From VRUE01 sp047519745 (GTDB taxonomy: Bacteria > Actinomycetota > Thermoleophilia > Solirubrobacterales > 70-9): a stretch of DNA of 64,000 bases. Below, in pieces: positions 1 to 7,996 of the stretch. The number at the start of each line of letters is the position of its first letter. Position 1 is the first letter of the stretch. The notes under the pieces are model-generated. The model had not been told where the DNA came from, made no database searches, and saw only the letters and a list, made by a program, of their open reading frames with translations. The position numbers and the translations under genes were made by a program. The stretch covers positions 43,945 to 107,944 of the forward strand of contig JAPVSJ010000021.1 of assembly GCA_047519745.1 (NCBI GenBank), read 5' to 3'.

Positions 1-115
1 CGTCGAGGAAGAAGCTCAGCTTCGAGCCCAGTACGACGATCAGCACGCCGGCAGCGGTCATCGCCGCGGCGAGCAGCAGCGAAGCCGGATCCCGAAGCCG
101 ATGCGCCCCGTCCAC
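1..115 (-). CDS. N-terminus of a membrane protein, cut by the window edge
   Basis: Reading leftward from a GTG at 115, 38 codons are open to the window edge. After about ten polar residues there is a hydrophobic stretch (LLLAAAMTAAGVLIVVLG) and then SKLSFFLD. That looks like the first transmembrane segment and loop of a multi-pass protein; glycosyltransferase-39-like membrane proteins often start this way, but so little is visible that this is a guess. A TAGGTT hexamer (122-127) lies 6 nt before the GTG, fitting a leaderless start. It is divergent from the aminotransferase at 138. Confidence 0.5.
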   Translation of the reverse strand, partial: MDGAHRLRDPASLLLAAAMTAAGVLIVVLGSKLSFFLD

Positions 116-137
116 GCCGGTAACCTATACAGCTCCC

Positions 138-1250
138 TTGCCGCGCACGATTCCCTTCGTCGACCTCCGTGCCGGGCAGGAGGAGCTCGCGGATGAGGTG
201 CGGGCCGCGCTGGCTCGGGTGCTCGATTCGGGTCGCTATCTGCTCGGCCCCGAGCTCGAGGCTTTCGAGCGCGAGTTCGCCGAGTACTGCGGTGTCGCGC
301 ATTGCGTGGGCGTCGGCAGTGGGCTCAGCGCGATCGAGTTGACCCTGCGGGCGGCCGGTGTTGGCCCCGGCGACGAGGTGATCGTTCCGGCCTACACCTG
401 GGTCGCGACCTGGCTCGCGGTGAGCGCCACGGGCGCCACCCCGGTCGGCGTCGACGTCGACCCCTCGACGTACAACATCGACCCCGAGCTGGCCGCGGCC
501 GCGGTCACGTCGCGAACCGTCGCGATCGTCCCGGTGCACCTGCGGGGGGAGCCGGCCGACATGGTGGCGATCCGCCGGATCGCCACCGCGCACGGGCTGC
601 TCGTGGTCGAGGACGCGGCGCAGGCCCATGGCGCCAGGCACGAAGGCAGGCGGGTGGGAGGGCTCGGCGACGCCGCGGCCTTCTCCTTCTATCCCGCGAA
701 GAACCTCGGCGCCCTCGGCGACGGCGGGGCCGTGACCACCGACGACGGGGCGCTCGCCTCGCGCTTGCGGCTCCTGCGCAACTACGGGATGAGGGATCGC
801 TACGAGATCGAGATCGCGGGGGTGAATTCGCGCCTGGCCGAGATCCAGGCCGCGGTGCTGCGGGTCAGATTGCCGTACCTCGATGCGTGGAACCGGGCCA
901 GGGCTTCGCTCGCGGCGAGCTATTTCGCCGCGTTGGAAGAGCGGGCTGCGATCGCCCTTCCCCGTACGCCGGCCTGGGCGGATCCCGTCTGGCACCTCTT
1001 CGTGATCGGCCATCCCGAACGCGATCGCTGCATCGAGGCGCTGGCGAGGCGGGGCATCGAGGCGCTCGTCCACTATCCGATGCTGCCGCACCTCTCCGGT
1101 GCCTACGGGGGCTCGGCGAATGGACGCTTCCCGGTCGCCGAGCGGCTCTCCTCTTCGGCGCTGAGCCTTCCGCTCCATCCCTGGCTGGCGCAATCCGATG
1201 CCGCGGCGGTCGCCGCGGCCGTGCTGGCGACGGTCGGGCCGGGGGCGTAG
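138..1250 (+). CDS. DegT/DnrJ/EryC1/StrS PLP-dependent sugar aminotransferase (FdtB-like)
   Basis: A 370-residue cytosolic enzyme that transfers an amino group to a nucleotide-linked keto-sugar. Fold-type I hallmarks are visible: the start IPFVDLRAGQEELADEV, the GSGLSA cofactor loop near residue 60, the VEDAAQAHGA motif near 157-166 and the Schiff-base lysine in SFYPAKNLGALGDGG (about K188). The N-terminus and length resemble 3-aminotransferases of the FdtB/QdtB group. That fits the FdtA-like ketoisomerase at 2263-2688, which would supply a dTDP-3-keto-6-deoxyhexose. The start is TTG at 138; no Shine-Dalgarno is obvious. The 3'- versus 4'-amino assignment is inference. Confidence 0.85.
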   Translation: MPRTIPFVDLRAGQEELADEVRAALARVLDSGRYLLGPELEAFEREFAEYCGVAHCVGVGSGLSAIELTLRAAGVGPGDEVIVPAYTWVATWLAVSATGATPVGVDVDPSTYNIDPELAAAAVTSRTVAIVPVHLRGEPADMVAIRRIATAHGLLVVEDAAQAHGARHEGRRVGGLGDAAAFSFYPAKNLGALGDGGAVTTDDGALASRLRLLRNYGMRDRYEIEIAGVNSRLAEIQAAVLRVRLPYLDAWNRARASLAASYFAALEERAAIALPRTPAWADPVWHLFVIGHPERDRCIEALARRGIEALVHYPMLPHLSGAYGGSANGRFPVAERLSSSALSLPLHPWLAQSDAAAVAAAVLATVGPGA

Positions 1251-1278
1251 CGAAGCTCGAATAGCATTCAGCGCGGAG

Positions 1279-2259
1279 ATGGCCGAGGGACGTCGCAGCT
1301 GGAAGCTCCCGCGCCGCGCGATGAACCGGGCGGTCCGTCCCTACCTGGCCGACCTGCAGGCGCGACTCGATGCCAACACCCGGGCGATCGAGCGGTTGCA
1401 CGGCGATCTCGGTCGCGTGCACCGGGAACTCGAAGAGGTAAACGGCCGGGCGGACCGGATCGAAACCGATGCGGAGCGGGCGGCCGGAATCGCCCGCCAC
1501 GTATATGACGAGGAGCCCGCCAACCGGCGGCGACTGAACGCGCTGCGGGCGAGCGAGGAGTACGAGCTCGCCTTCACCGAGCCCGAGCCGCTGGTCAGCT
1601 TCCTGATCCCGACCTACACGTCCTACGAGACGTTGCGCGACGTCGCCCTTCCCTCGATCCTCGCGCAGACGTATACGAACCTCGAGGTGATCGTCGTCGG
1701 CGACTGCGCCCCCCCGGAGACCGAGCGGGCGATCGCCTCGATCGGCGATCCCCGGGTCAGCTATTTCAACCGGACGATGCGAGGGCCCTATCCCGAGGAT
1801 CCCGACCGCCGCTGGTACGTGATCGGCACTCCCCCCTATAACGAAGCGCTCGCCCGTGCCCGCGGGCGCTGGATCGCCGGGCTGGGCGACGACGACTCCG
1901 TCTTGCCTACCCACACCGAGAAGCTGCTCGCTGCCGCCCGTGAGCATCGCTACGAGCACTGCTACGGCAAGCAGCTGGTCAACTTCGCCGAGGGCGAGCC
2001 GATCACGTTGGGGCGCTTTCCGCCCGCCCTCGGCGAGTGGGGCCTGCAGGCCACGCTCTTCCACGCCGGCCTCAGGTTCTTCGAACTGGAGCTCTCCGAC
2101 GCGGTCTACGAGGAGCCGAACGACTGGTCGATGTGCCGGCGGATGATGCGCGCCGGCGTCCGCATCGGGATGATCGACGAGGTCGTCGTCGAAAAGCACG
2201 AGACGCGCCGCCGCTCCGCAGCCGAATGGGGCGACGGGTCGGTCCCTGCGGTGGAGTAG
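1279..2259 (+). CDS. Family 2 glycosyltransferase with N-terminal coiled coil
   Basis: About 326 residues. Residues 1-90 are charged and heptad-like (ADLQARLDANTRAIERL onward), probably a short coiled coil. A GT-A domain follows, starting VSFLIPTYTSYETLRDV, with the nucleotide-binding strand EVIVVGDCAPPETE and a GLGDDDSVLP segment that carries the DXD-type metal site. It should move a sugar from an NDP donor to the growing glycan at the cytoplasmic face. The start could be the ATG at 1279 or at 1321; longer versions would run into the upstream aminotransferase. It lies 28 nt after that gene and reads the same way, so the two are probably co-transcribed. Acceptor and sugar are unknown. Confidence 0.8.
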   Translation: MAEGRRSWKLPRRAMNRAVRPYLADLQARLDANTRAIERLHGDLGRVHRELEEVNGRADRIETDAERAAGIARHVYDEEPANRRRLNALRASEEYELAFTEPEPLVSFLIPTYTSYETLRDVALPSILAQTYTNLEVIVVGDCAPPETERAIASIGDPRVSYFNRTMRGPYPEDPDRRWYVIGTPPYNEALARARGRWIAGLGDDDSVLPTHTEKLLAAAREHRYEHCYGKQLVNFAEGEPITLGRFPPALGEWGLQATLFHAGLRFFELELSDAVYEEPNDWSMCRRMMRAGVRIGMIDEVVVEKHETRRRSAAEWGDGSVPAVE

Positions 2260-2262
2260 GGA

Positions 2263-2688
2263 CTAATCGGCGCTGCTGTCGGCACTCTCGACCGCCGCCT
2301 TGAAGTCGTCGTAGTCGCGAAAGTAGTCGGCCTCGTCGTAGTAGGCGGAGGCGAGGACGACGCAGACCGCGCCAGAGGAGAAGTTCACCAGCTCCCGCCA
2401 GATCATCGGCGGCATGTAGAGGCCGACCCTCGAACGGTTCAGGGTCACGGTCTTGCGCTCGGATCCGTCATCGACGATCACGTCGAAGCTGCCGCTGATC
2501 GCGACGATCAGCTGTTCGAGCCGGCGGTGCGCGTGCCCGCCGCGCATCGCCCCGCCGGGGACGTCGTAGAGGTAGTAGACCCGGGCGATCGGGAAGGGGA
2601 CCTGGCGCTCCTCCTCGATGAAGGTGAGGTTCCCCTGCGGGTTGTGAACGACGGGAAGCTCGATGAGCGTGCAGCTGTCGATGCCCAA
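2263..2688 (-). CDS. FdtA/WxcM-like dTDP-sugar 3,4-ketoisomerase (cupin)
   Basis: A 141-residue single-domain cupin of the FdtA/QdtA type, which converts dTDP-4-keto-6-deoxyglucose to the 3-keto isomer. The sequence shows the family landmarks: the N-terminal strand NPQGNLTFIEEERQVPFPI, then RVYYLYDVPGGAMRGGHAH with the histidines that shape the active site, a second strand ISGSFDVIVDDG, and MPPMIWRELVNFSSGAVCVV. Its length matches the family. It is convergent with the upstream glycosyltransferase (3 nt apart) and divergent from the methyltransferase at 2734. The substrate would come from rmlA/rmlB, 15-18 kb away in this window, and the product would feed the aminotransferase at 138. Confidence 0.85.
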   Translation of the reverse strand: MGIDSCTLIELPVVHNPQGNLTFIEEERQVPFPIARVYYLYDVPGGAMRGGHAHRRLEQLIVAISGSFDVIVDDGSERKTVTLNRSRVGLYMPPMIWRELVNFSSGAVCVVLASAYYDEADYFRDYDDFKAAVESADSSAD

Positions 2689-2733
2689 GGGGTCGGCACC
2701 TTAGCAGCGGCCATTGGGTACCGTAAGCCCTGG

Positions 2734-3453
2734 ATGGGCGAACAAAGCGCCGCGGAGAGACAGCGGCTGGAAGACATCGCCAGCGACAGCTGGTATGCGA
2801 AAGGCGTCAACGGCGCGGGCGCTGCCTATGCGGGGGAGATCTTCGCCCGGCACTTTCGCGGTGGAGCGTGTTTAGAGCTCGGGCCGGCGGAGGGCACGAT
2901 GACTTCGTTGCTCGACGAACAGTTTTCCTCGCTCACCCTTGTCGATGGCTCCGACCGATTCTGCGACGCACTGCGTGAGCGATTCCCCGCGGCGGAGGTG
3001 GTGCATTCCCTATTCGAGGAGTTCTCTCCCGGTAGGCAATTTGACGCGATCGTCCTCGGCCACGTCCTCGAGCATGTGGCCGATCCTCGCGCCTTGCTTG
3101 CGTCTGCCCGCGAGTGGCTCGAGCCGGGAGGAGAGGTTTACGCAGCGGTGCCGAACGCCCGCAGCCTGCATCGCCAGGCGGCCGTTCTGATGGGATTGCT
3201 GGCCGAGGAGAAGGAGATGAGCGAGGCCGACATCCACCACGGCCATCGCCGCGTCTACGACCCGGAGTCCTTTCGTCGGGACGTCCTGGCCGCCGGGCTG
3301 AGGATAAAGGTCTTCGGCGGCTACTGGATCAAGCCGCTCTCGAATGCGCAGATCGACGCAAGTTGGACACCGGAGGCCGTCCGTGCATTCATGGCGCTCG
3401 GCGAGCGCTACCCCGACATCGCCGCCGAGATCTACGTCGTCGCGGGGATTTGA
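2734..3453 (+). CDS. Class I SAM-dependent methyltransferase
   Basis: About 239 residues with the SAM-binding motif I CLELGPAEGTMTSLL, an acidic strand-2 end (TLVDGSDRF) and the post-motif LGHVLEHVADPRALL seen in UbiE/BioC-like enzymes. The C-terminal half (HHGHRRVYDPESFRRDVLAAGL) resembles methyltransferases of polysaccharide clusters that act on sugars or on intermediates. The ATG at 2734 was chosen because the open frame upstream runs through the antisense of the ketoisomerase gene. It is followed immediately by the ATP-grasp gene. Codon use in 2734-5045 is visibly less GC-biased than in flanking genes, hinting at a separate origin. Confidence 0.8.
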   Translation: MGEQSAAERQRLEDIASDSWYAKGVNGAGAAYAGEIFARHFRGGACLELGPAEGTMTSLLDEQFSSLTLVDGSDRFCDALRERFPAAEVVHSLFEEFSPGRQFDAIVLGHVLEHVADPRALLASAREWLEPGGEVYAAVPNARSLHRQAAVLMGLLAEEKEMSEADIHHGHRRVYDPESFRRDVLAAGLRIKVFGGYWIKPLSNAQIDASWTPEAVRAFMALGERYPDIAAEIYVVAGI

Positions 3454-3454
3454 G

Positions 3455-4414
3455 CTGGCGCTCAGGGTCCTGATCGGAGCAGCCGGGACGACGACGGCGT
3501 TTGGAATTGCCCGGACGCTGAGGGCGCACTGGCCCGACGACGTTTCGATCGTGGCCGCTGACGTGAATCCACGGCGCCTGGTGGCCGCGGCAGCGTTGGC
3601 CGACGAGTATCTCCAAAGCCCCTTCGTGGCTGACGAGGCTTACGCCGATTGGCTTGCGAAGGCGCTCCGTGACACCGGGGCGTCGTTATACGTGCCGCTG
3701 ATCGACGAGGACATAGCGATCGCTTCCCGGCTCGCCGGTGAAGGTCGAGTCGGCACGGCGCGGATTGCAGCTCCGCAGGTCGAGAGCGCCCGGATCTGCT
3801 GGGACAAGCTGGCTACCAGTACTTGGCTGCGCGAACGGCGCCTGCCTACCGCTGAGACCTGGGTGCCCTCCGCGGCCCCGCGGAGCGGTAGGAGTTTGGT
3901 CGTGAAGTCGCGGTATGGCCAAGGGAGTGGTGGCTTCCGGGTGCTCGGCGAGAGCGAGGAGTTGGATGCGCTCGAGTCGGTGGACGACTACGTTGTGCAG
4001 GCGTTCTGCGAGCGACCGGAGGTTACGGTCGACGTATTCCTCGCGCGGGATGGCGGCGTATTTCGAGCGGCATGCCGGGAGCGCATCGAGACCAAGGCGG
4101 GAGTCTGCACCAAGGCACGTGTCTTCGAGAGTCAAGAGCTTGCACGGTTGGCGGAGGAGGTCGCCCGTGGCCTTGGCCTTATCGGTGGGTCCTGCATTCA
4201 GGTGATGCGGGACGACGGCGGCGATTGGGCCGTAACCGATGTCAATGCGCGTCCGGGAGCTGGGAGCCGCCTTTCGACTGCTGCCGGAGTCGACATCCTG
4301 GGCGCGGTCTATGCCGACCTGCTGGAGTTGCCATTTGCCGCCGAGGAGGAGCTGGCCGCCTTGGACCGGGACGTCTATGTCGTGCGCCAGTTCGATGAGT
4401 ACGTCATCGACTAG
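3455..4414 (+). CDS. ATP-grasp ligase (carbamoyl-phosphate-synthase/PylC-like)
   Basis: About 319 residues in the order seen in ATP-grasp ligases: a pre-ATP-grasp Rossmann-like domain starting RVLIGAAGTTTAFGIAR, then a DK-type segment ARICWDKLATSTWLRERRLP, the P-loop-like strand SLVVKSRYGQGSGGFRV, and the metal/ATP site AVTDVNARPGAGSR. Such enzymes join a carboxylate to an amine using ATP. No ATG/GTG/TTG lies at the expected N-terminus; a CTG at 3455 with GGGG 7 nt upstream gives the family-like start (L)ALRVLIGAAG. A GTG at 3383 would overlap the methyltransferase by 71 nt, so the start is uncertain. The 3' end overlaps the HAD gene by 20 nt. The substrate is unknown, perhaps a sugar-linked acid. 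Confidence 0.75.
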   Translation: MALRVLIGAAGTTTAFGIARTLRAHWPDDVSIVAADVNPRRLVAAAALADEYLQSPFVADEAYADWLAKALRDTGASLYVPLIDEDIAIASRLAGEGRVGTARIAAPQVESARICWDKLATSTWLRERRLPTAETWVPSAAPRSGRSLVVKSRYGQGSGGFRVLGESEELDALESVDDYVVQAFCERPEVTVDVFLARDGGVFRAACRERIETKAGVCTKARVFESQELARLAEEVARGLGLIGGSCIQVMRDDGGDWAVTDVNARPGAGSRLSTAAGVDILGAVYADLLELPFAAEEELAALDRDVYVVRQFDEYVID

Positions 4415-5045
4415 CCGGGGGCCGCTCGCGCTCGACCTCGACGGCACCCTGGTCGACCCGAAGCCGCGACAGGTTGCTGTCATCGGCTCGTTACTCGTGG
4501 GCGAGCCAGGGGCCGAGTCCGTGGACGTCGAGAAGCTCTGGAGTCTGAAGCGCGACGGCCTCACGACTCGAGAGGCCTTGGTCCGGCTCGGCGTGGACGC
4601 GGCGCTTGGCGCCGAACTGGCTGACCGTTGGGCGCACTCGGTCGAGGAACCTCGCTGGCTGCGGCTCGACCGCCTACTGCCCGGCGTCGCAGACGCGCTC
4701 GGCAGGCTTGCCGCGACCGGGACCCGGCCGGTGGTGTTGACCGCTCGCAGGCACGAGGATCGCGTGCGTGGCCAGGCTGCGTCGCTGGGCCTACTCCGCT
4801 GGTGCTCGGAGCTCATGGTTGTCTCGCCGGATTTTGCGGCGGAGGAGAAGGCCGCCAAGCTTGCTTCTCTGCGCTGTCGCGCCTTCATCGGCGACACCGA
4901 GAGCGACGCGAAGGCGGCTGAGCTGGTCCGGGTTCCCTACGCCGCGGTGACGACCGGCCAGCGCTCGGCGGCGTTCCTGAGAAGCCGGAAGCTCCCCGTC
5001 TTCGATTCCCTGGACCAGGCGCTGCGGGATCTCGGAGAGGGCTGA
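4395..5045 (+). CDS. HAD-superfamily hydrolase
   Basis: 216 residues. Motif I is LALDLDGTLVDP near the N-terminus, motif II is the threonine in VVLTARR, motif III is the lysine in AAEEKAAKL, and motif IV is FIGDTESDAKAA, so a complete phosphatase active site is present, with a helical cap between motifs I and II. The start overlaps the end of the ATP-grasp gene by 20 nt, so translation is probably coupled and the two proteins likely act on one pathway. The substrate is not evident; a phosphorylated sugar or amino-acid intermediate is plausible. Confidence 0.8.
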   Translation: MSTSSTSRGPLALDLDGTLVDPKPRQVAVIGSLLVGEPGAESVDVEKLWSLKRDGLTTREALVRLGVDAALGAELADRWAHSVEEPRWLRLDRLLPGVADALGRLAATGTRPVVLTARRHEDRVRGQAASLGLLRWCSELMVVSPDFAAEEKAAKLASLRCRAFIGDTESDAKAAELVRVPYAAVTTGQRSAAFLRSRKLPVFDSLDQALRDLGEG

Positions 5046-5051
5046 GCGGCC

Positions 5052-6029
5052 TTGCGGAGCGTCGAAATCGTCGATGATCTGGAAGTGACCGATTCGCTGA
5101 CGCCCGGTGTCTCGATCGTCGTGCCCGCCTTTCGTTCCGCGGGGTCCCTGCCGGCCCTCGCCGAGCGCGTCGCCGCGGTCCTCGAGGAAGCCGAGCTGCC
5201 CTACGAGCTGGTGCTGGTCGACGACGGCAGCGAGGACGGCACCTGGGCGGCGATCCAGGCCCTGGCAGCGGCACGGGCGCCGGTCCGTGGGCTGCGGCTG
5301 GCCCGCAACAGCGGTCAGCACGCCGCGCTCCTGGCCGGGATCCGCGCGGCCCGCAGGGAGTGGATAGTGACCCTCGACGACGACCTGCAGTTCAGGCCGG
5401 AGTCGATCCCTTCGCTGCTCTTTCGCCTCGATGAGGGCGCCGACCTCGTCTACGGGGTGGTTGAGCAGCCCAAGCACGGGCGCCTGCGGGGCGTCGCGAC
5501 CAGCGCCGCGAAGCGGGCGATGCGAGTGGCGACGGGGGACCCCCTTGTCACCCGTATCAGCGCCCTGCGCGCGTTTCGAACCAGGTTGAGAGAGGGATTC
5601 GAACGCTTCGACGGGCCGTACGTCTCGATCGACGCGCTGCTCCTCTGGTCGACCCGGCGGGTCGCCGAGGTCGCCGTGCCGCACGACGCCCGGGTGGACG
5701 GCCAGTCCGGGTACTCGGCTCGCACGCTGGCTCGCCACGCGCTCACGGTCGTTGTCGGCTTCAGCTCGCGGCCGCTGCGCATCGCCAGCGCGCTCGGGTT
5801 CGTCTGCACCGCCTTCGGCGCCATGCTTCTCGCCTACGTGCTGTTCCGCTACTTGACCGAAGGCAGCGCCGTTCCCGGCTTCGCCTTCCTCGCCTCGGCG
5901 ATCTCGATCTTCTCGGGGGTGCAGCTGTTCGCCCTCGGCGTCATCGGCGAGTACCTGGCGCGCATGTACCAACGGGCGATGGGCCGGCCCAGCTACTCGA
6001 TCGCCGAGAGCGTCGAGGCCGGCGACTAG
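5052..6029 (+). CDS. Family 2 glycosyltransferase with two C-terminal membrane segments (GtrB/ArnC-like)
   Basis: 325 residues. The GT-A domain starts VSIVVPAFRSAGSLPAL, with ELVLVDDGSEDGTW and the catalytic TLDDDLQF. Two hydrophobic spans follow near residues 240-265 and 275-300 (IASALGFVCTAFGAMLL and FLASAISIFSGVQLF), ending GVIGEYLARMYQRAMGRPSY. This arrangement is typical of enzymes that load a sugar onto undecaprenyl phosphate (GtrB, ArnC, DPM1 class). The TTG start at 5052 is 6 nt after the HAD gene, so it likely belongs to the same operon. The lipid-linked sugar is unknown. Confidence 0.85.
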   Translation: MRSVEIVDDLEVTDSLTPGVSIVVPAFRSAGSLPALAERVAAVLEEAELPYELVLVDDGSEDGTWAAIQALAAARAPVRGLRLARNSGQHAALLAGIRAARREWIVTLDDDLQFRPESIPSLLFRLDEGADLVYGVVEQPKHGRLRGVATSAAKRAMRVATGDPLVTRISALRAFRTRLREGFERFDGPYVSIDALLLWSTRRVAEVAVPHDARVDGQSGYSARTLARHALTVVVGFSSRPLRIASALGFVCTAFGAMLLAYVLFRYLTEGSAVPGFAFLASAISIFSGVQLFALGVIGEYLARMYQRAMGRPSYSIAESVEAGD

Positions 6030-6033
6030 ACAT

Positions 6034-6798
6034 TCAGTTCCCGGAACGGCTCGCGACGAGCAGGAGCGAGCCGCCGGCGGGCAATGACGCCCCGGCGCGG
6101 ATTGCCCAGCGGTCGATCGCCATCGCCGGGCGCAGGGCGGCCTGGATCCAGGCCGCCAGACGCAACTCCTGCAGGGGGTCCCTCGGTGGCCGGAGGCGGC
6201 GAACGACGCGGCTCGCCGCCAATATTGGGAGCAGGGTGGTGACGAACGACGTACAGCGCCGCACCTCCAGGCCGGCTCCGCGCACGCGCTCGATCAGCTC
6301 ATCGCGCCGGTAGCGCCGTACGTGCTCGGCGCTCTCGTCCGCATCGCTCCACAGCCAGCGATGCTGGGGCACGGTGACCAGGAGTGTGCCGCCGGGGCGC
6401 AGTACCGCGGCCATCGAGCTGAGGGCGCCACGATCGTCGGCGATGTGCTCGAGCACGTCGAAACAGCCAATCGCATCGAACTCGATGCTCGGATCGAGCC
6501 CCGCGGCCGTTCCCTGTCGTATCTCCGCCCCGCTGGCGCGTTCGCGGGCGATCTCGATCGCCACCTCGAATGGCTCGACGCCGGAACAACGCGCCTGCGG
6601 AAACGCCTGTTCGACGGCGGCCAAGACGTGGCCGGTCCCGCATCCGACCTCTAGGAACGACCGCATGGCGGGTGCATGGCGTCGCAGCGCCCACTCGATC
6701 AGCCGGTTGCGCTCGGAGAACCAGAAGCTCGCCTGCTCCAGCTCGGCGATTTCGGCAAAGAGGCTGGGGTCGTAGCCTCCGCTTGGCGTCTCCGGCAT
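6034..6798 (-). CDS. Class I SAM-dependent methyltransferase
   Basis: 254 residues from the ATG at 6798. Motif I is SFLEVGCGTGHVLAAVE, the acidic strand-2 end is SGVEPFEVAI, and FDAIGCFDVLEHIADDRGAL and LRPGGTLLVTVPQH follow in the usual order. The C-terminal region contains a hydrophobic or amphipathic part (FVTTLLPILAASRVVRR), common in membrane-associated methyltransferases of glycan clusters. A longer start at 6846 would overlap the divergent aminotransferase, so 6798 is preferred. It is convergent with the glycosyltransferase that ends at 6029. Confidence 0.8.
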   Translation of the reverse strand: MPETPSGGYDPSLFAEIAELEQASFWFSERNRLIEWALRRHAPAMRSFLEVGCGTGHVLAAVEQAFPQARCSGVEPFEVAIEIARERASGAEIRQGTAAGLDPSIEFDAIGCFDVLEHIADDRGALSSMAAVLRPGGTLLVTVPQHRWLWSDADESAEHVRRYRRDELIERVRGAGLEVRRCTSFVTTLLPILAASRVVRRLRPPRDPLQELRLAAWIQAALRPAMAIDRWAIRAGASLPAGGSLLLVASRSGN

Positions 6799-6820
6799 CG
6801 GACTATGATGGCCGACACCC

Positions 6821-7996
6821 TTGGCGGACGTCCAGATTCCCTTCAACCGGCCCTACGCCGTGGGTTCCGAGCTGGAGTACGTGGCGGAGGCCCTCGAGCG
6901 CGGGCAGCTCTCCGGCAACGGCGCGATCACCCGGCGCTGCGCGCAGTGGCTCGAGGAGCGCAGCGGAAGCGCCCGCGCGCTGTTGACCCATTCCTGCACC
7001 GGCGCCCTGGAGATGGCGGCGTTGCTCGCCGGCCTTGGCCCCGGCGACGAGGCGATCATGCCCTCGTTCACCTTCCCGTCGACCGCAAACGCCTTCGCGC
7101 TGCGCGGCGCGACTCCGGTCTTCGTCGATGTCTGCGAGGCGACGATGAACATGGACCCCGAACGGGTCGAGGCGGCGGTGGGGCCGCGGACCAGGGCGAT
7201 CGTCCCCGTCCACTACAGCGGCATCGGCTGCGACATGGACGCGATCTGCGCGATCGCCGATGCGGCCGGCGCGATGGTGATCGAGGACGCCGCCCAGGGC
7301 ATCATGGCGACCTATCGGGGGCGGGCGCTGGGCTCGATCGGCGCCCTCGGCACGTTCAGCTTTCACGAGACCAAGACGCTCTCCAGCGGTGAGGGAGGGG
7401 CGCTTCTGGTCAACGACCCGCAGCTGGTCGAGCGGGCCGAGATCCTGCTCGAGAAGGGCACCGACCGGGCCGCGTTCTTCCGCGGCGAGATCGACAAGTA
7501 CACCTGGCGGGACCTCGGCTCGTCGTTCCTGATGAGCGAGGTCACCGCAGCCTTCCTCTACGCGCAGCTGGAGGCGGCCGAGGACATCCTCGCGCGGCGG
7601 ATCGGGACGTGGGAGCGCTACCACGCCGGGTTCGCGGCGCTCGAGAGCGAGGGGCTGGCGCGCCGTCCCGTCGTCCCGGCCGACCGCACCCACAACGGCC
7701 AGGCCTACTGGCTGCTCCTGCCGTCGACCGAGCTGCGCGACGGCTTGATCGACGCCCTGCGCGCCGCTGGGATCGCGGCGATCTTCCACTATGTGCCCCT
7801 GCACGGGACCGCCGCCGGGCGACGGTTCGGGCGAGCCTCGGGCGACCTGGCCAAGACCGAGGATCTCGCCGGGCGCATGCTGCGATTGCCCCTCTGGGTT
7901 GGGTTGCCGGACGCCGACGTCGATCGCGTCGTCGCAGCCGTGGAGGGACAGCTGCGTCGCTCCTCAGCCGGCCTCGGGGTCGGCGACCTCGGCTGA
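6821..7996 (+). CDS. DegT/DnrJ-family aminotransferase (RffA/WecE-like)
   Basis: 391 residues. It starts VQIPFNRPYAVGSELEYV, as in WecE/RffA, which makes dTDP-4-amino-4,6-dideoxygalactose from dTDP-4-keto-6-deoxyglucose. Supporting motifs are THSCTGALEMAALL, VIEDAAQGIMATYRGRALG and the lysine loop TFSFHETKTLSSGEGGALL (K185), which is strongly WecE-like. The TTG start at 6821 is 22 nt from the divergent methyltransferase start, so promoter elements must overlap. It is distinct from the FdtB-like enzyme at 138, so the locus may make two different amino sugars from the rmlB product. Confidence 0.85.
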   Translation: MADVQIPFNRPYAVGSELEYVAEALERGQLSGNGAITRRCAQWLEERSGSARALLTHSCTGALEMAALLAGLGPGDEAIMPSFTFPSTANAFALRGATPVFVDVCEATMNMDPERVEAAVGPRTRAIVPVHYSGIGCDMDAICAIADAAGAMVIEDAAQGIMATYRGRALGSIGALGTFSFHETKTLSSGEGGALLVNDPQLVERAEILLEKGTDRAAFFRGEIDKYTWRDLGSSFLMSEVTAAFLYAQLEAAEDILARRIGTWERYHAGFAALESEGLARRPVVPADRTHNGQAYWLLLPSTELRDGLIDALRAAGIAAIFHYVPLHGTAAGRRFGRASGDLAKTEDLAGRMLRLPLWVGLPDADVDRVVAAVEGQLRRSSAGLGVGDLG

